Assembly: GCF_018139145.2 (NCBI RefSeq)
Contig: NC_059500.1
Coordinates: forward strand, 20,398,101 to 20,462,100
Length of the DNA: 64,000 bases
DNA from: Gymnogyps californianus
Taxonomy: Eukaryota; Chordata; Aves; Accipitriformes; Cathartidae
Direction: 5' to 3'
This document shows, piece after piece, positions 62,801 through 64,000 of this stretch; positions within the stretch are counted from its first letter, which is position 1, and each line of letters begins with the position of its first letter. The notes below the pieces were generated by a model. It was given only the letters and a program-made list of their open reading frames with translations, had not been told where the DNA came from and searched no databases. The position numbers and the translations under genes were made by a program.

Positions 62801-64000
62801 AGCTGGGCGAGAGAGGTCATGATGCATGAGCTATATTGTACTGGGGCACTGGGAATATAACTTATGACCAGCCCATGTACCTTCTTCTTTGCTTGTGTGA
62901 GGTAAAAACATAAGGCAAATAGTGATACCTTATTTCAACCTTCACCCTCAAACGTAGAGTTTACTCCTTAAAGTGTTTTTTGCTGTAATATTTGTGGGTA
63001 TCTAAAAGGCTCAGATACTTTTAGTACAAACATTGAGTTTTCATTAACATACACCTAGACTTGATATGCTAGAAAAAGGTCATGTGATATTTGACTGTTT
63101 TATAAAAAGCTGGACAGTTAAATACAAGCAAGTATTTTCTAGACTTTACAATTTCTTTTTACAGTGGAATAAGTGTTTAGCTACAATTGCTTAAAAGCTT
63201 GTAGCCAAAGCCAAGCAAGTTGAGTATTTTCATAACCTACTACAAAGTAAATTCATTGTTACTTTGCCTTTGACGTTGTTCAGTTGACAAAAGATGAAGG
63301 TTTTGTCCTAAGCATAGCAATGTAGGAGGATTGTGATCACTGCAGTAAAGGTCAAAAAGCAAGGTTTTTCTGATTGATTATTTATTGTTCTCAGTTTCCA
63401 TATTATCATGTTCTCATATCACTGCTTCAAATTTGGATTTTTAGTGTGAAATAGTTATTGGAATGACTGCTGAATTCAATGCAATACATGGTCATACAAA
63501 TGGCCCCTTCTTACTTGCTCTGAGAAGGGAGGAGTTGTGAAAAAGGAGCATTTATTTCAATGTTGAAATGTCCCACATAGAAAGCCTTTCATAAAGCATA
63601 ACTTGGTTGTGTTTCTGAAACAAACGGTTAGATCCTGCATCCTAGAACAAAACCAGACAATTATTTCATTTCTTGGCATATTTGAACAGGAAAGGGATCA
63701 TAAGGGCATGGTCTGTACTTGATTGAGAGTGTAAAGTTGTTTCTCTGAAACCATAGCTCCTAAGGATGCCTGGAAACATTTTGGACATTTTAAAATCTCT
63801 TATAAACTTCACATTTCTAAGAATAACCAGATTCAGGCATATTGTGATGATAACACTTCCTTTACCTCAGTAAAGTCTAAGATGGCTAATTTTCAATCAA
63901 GTTGTCACTCATGGAAGAAAATGCTTTCACGAGACGAGGGTCAAGGGGGCAGTTTCCGATCTAACTTACTGCGGTGTAATTTCAGAATAATTTCAGAATT
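59801..64000. other. Non-coding, AT-rich, no gene recognised
   Basis: I recognised no repeat family or exon through to the right edge. Thirteen-base T runs lie at 61732-61744 and 62197-62209. Single-copy intergenic or intronic DNA is the simplest reading. Confidence 0.45.

Noticed and set aside
1..64000. CRISPR arrays, tRNA or rRNA genes, operons, prokaryotic mobile elements
   Set aside because: No regularly spaced short repeats, no cloverleaf with A and B boxes and no clustered coding frames were seen. The sequence is vertebrate nuclear DNA.

Overview
The window looks like non-coding nuclear DNA from a bird, probably a neoavian. It is AT-rich with scattered GC-rich patches. Its recognisable interspersed repeats are chicken-repeat-1 (CR1) LINE fragments and retroviral LTRs, together with very old amniote repeat remnants. 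No young SINEs, no operons and no long conserved reading frames are visible. The organism call rests on the CR1 3' tail, on an LTR family I know as abundant in birds, and on the lack of any mammalian-type repeat other than faint MIR/L2-like traces. No gene can be assigned with confidence. Every long reading frame either falls inside a repeat, starts at a non-ATG codon, or comes from base-composition bias.

Layout. Bases 1 to about 885 are the 3' part of a plus-strand endogenous retrovirus LTR that runs off the left edge. A diverged relative of this LTR lies on the minus strand at about 19921-20799. Three plus-strand CR1 fragments occur at 22272-22960, 31958-32705 and 55524-56190. The first two keep the CR1 3' end. 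The third keeps only a reverse-transcriptase portion. Between these lie small, badly decayed ancient repeats: a dispersed, partly palindromic family recognised by its TGACTTCAGTG-like core (5671, 15281, 18635, 23081, 49211, 51495, 56248), two MIR/L2-like remnants (3610, 14215) and simple repeats. A diverged direct tandem duplication of about 104 bp sits at 48492-48698.

The remaining sequence, well over 80 percent of the window, is unannotated single-copy-looking intergenic or intronic DNA. A few segments deserve a look as possible non-coding exons (20918-21012, 34321-34413), possible cryptic coding exons (6695-6877, 12850-12939) or conserved non-coding elements (26990-27520). The sequence alone does not prove any of these. 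I found no sign of a novel defence, biosynthetic or mobile system. The most informative content is the history of repeat insertion and decay.
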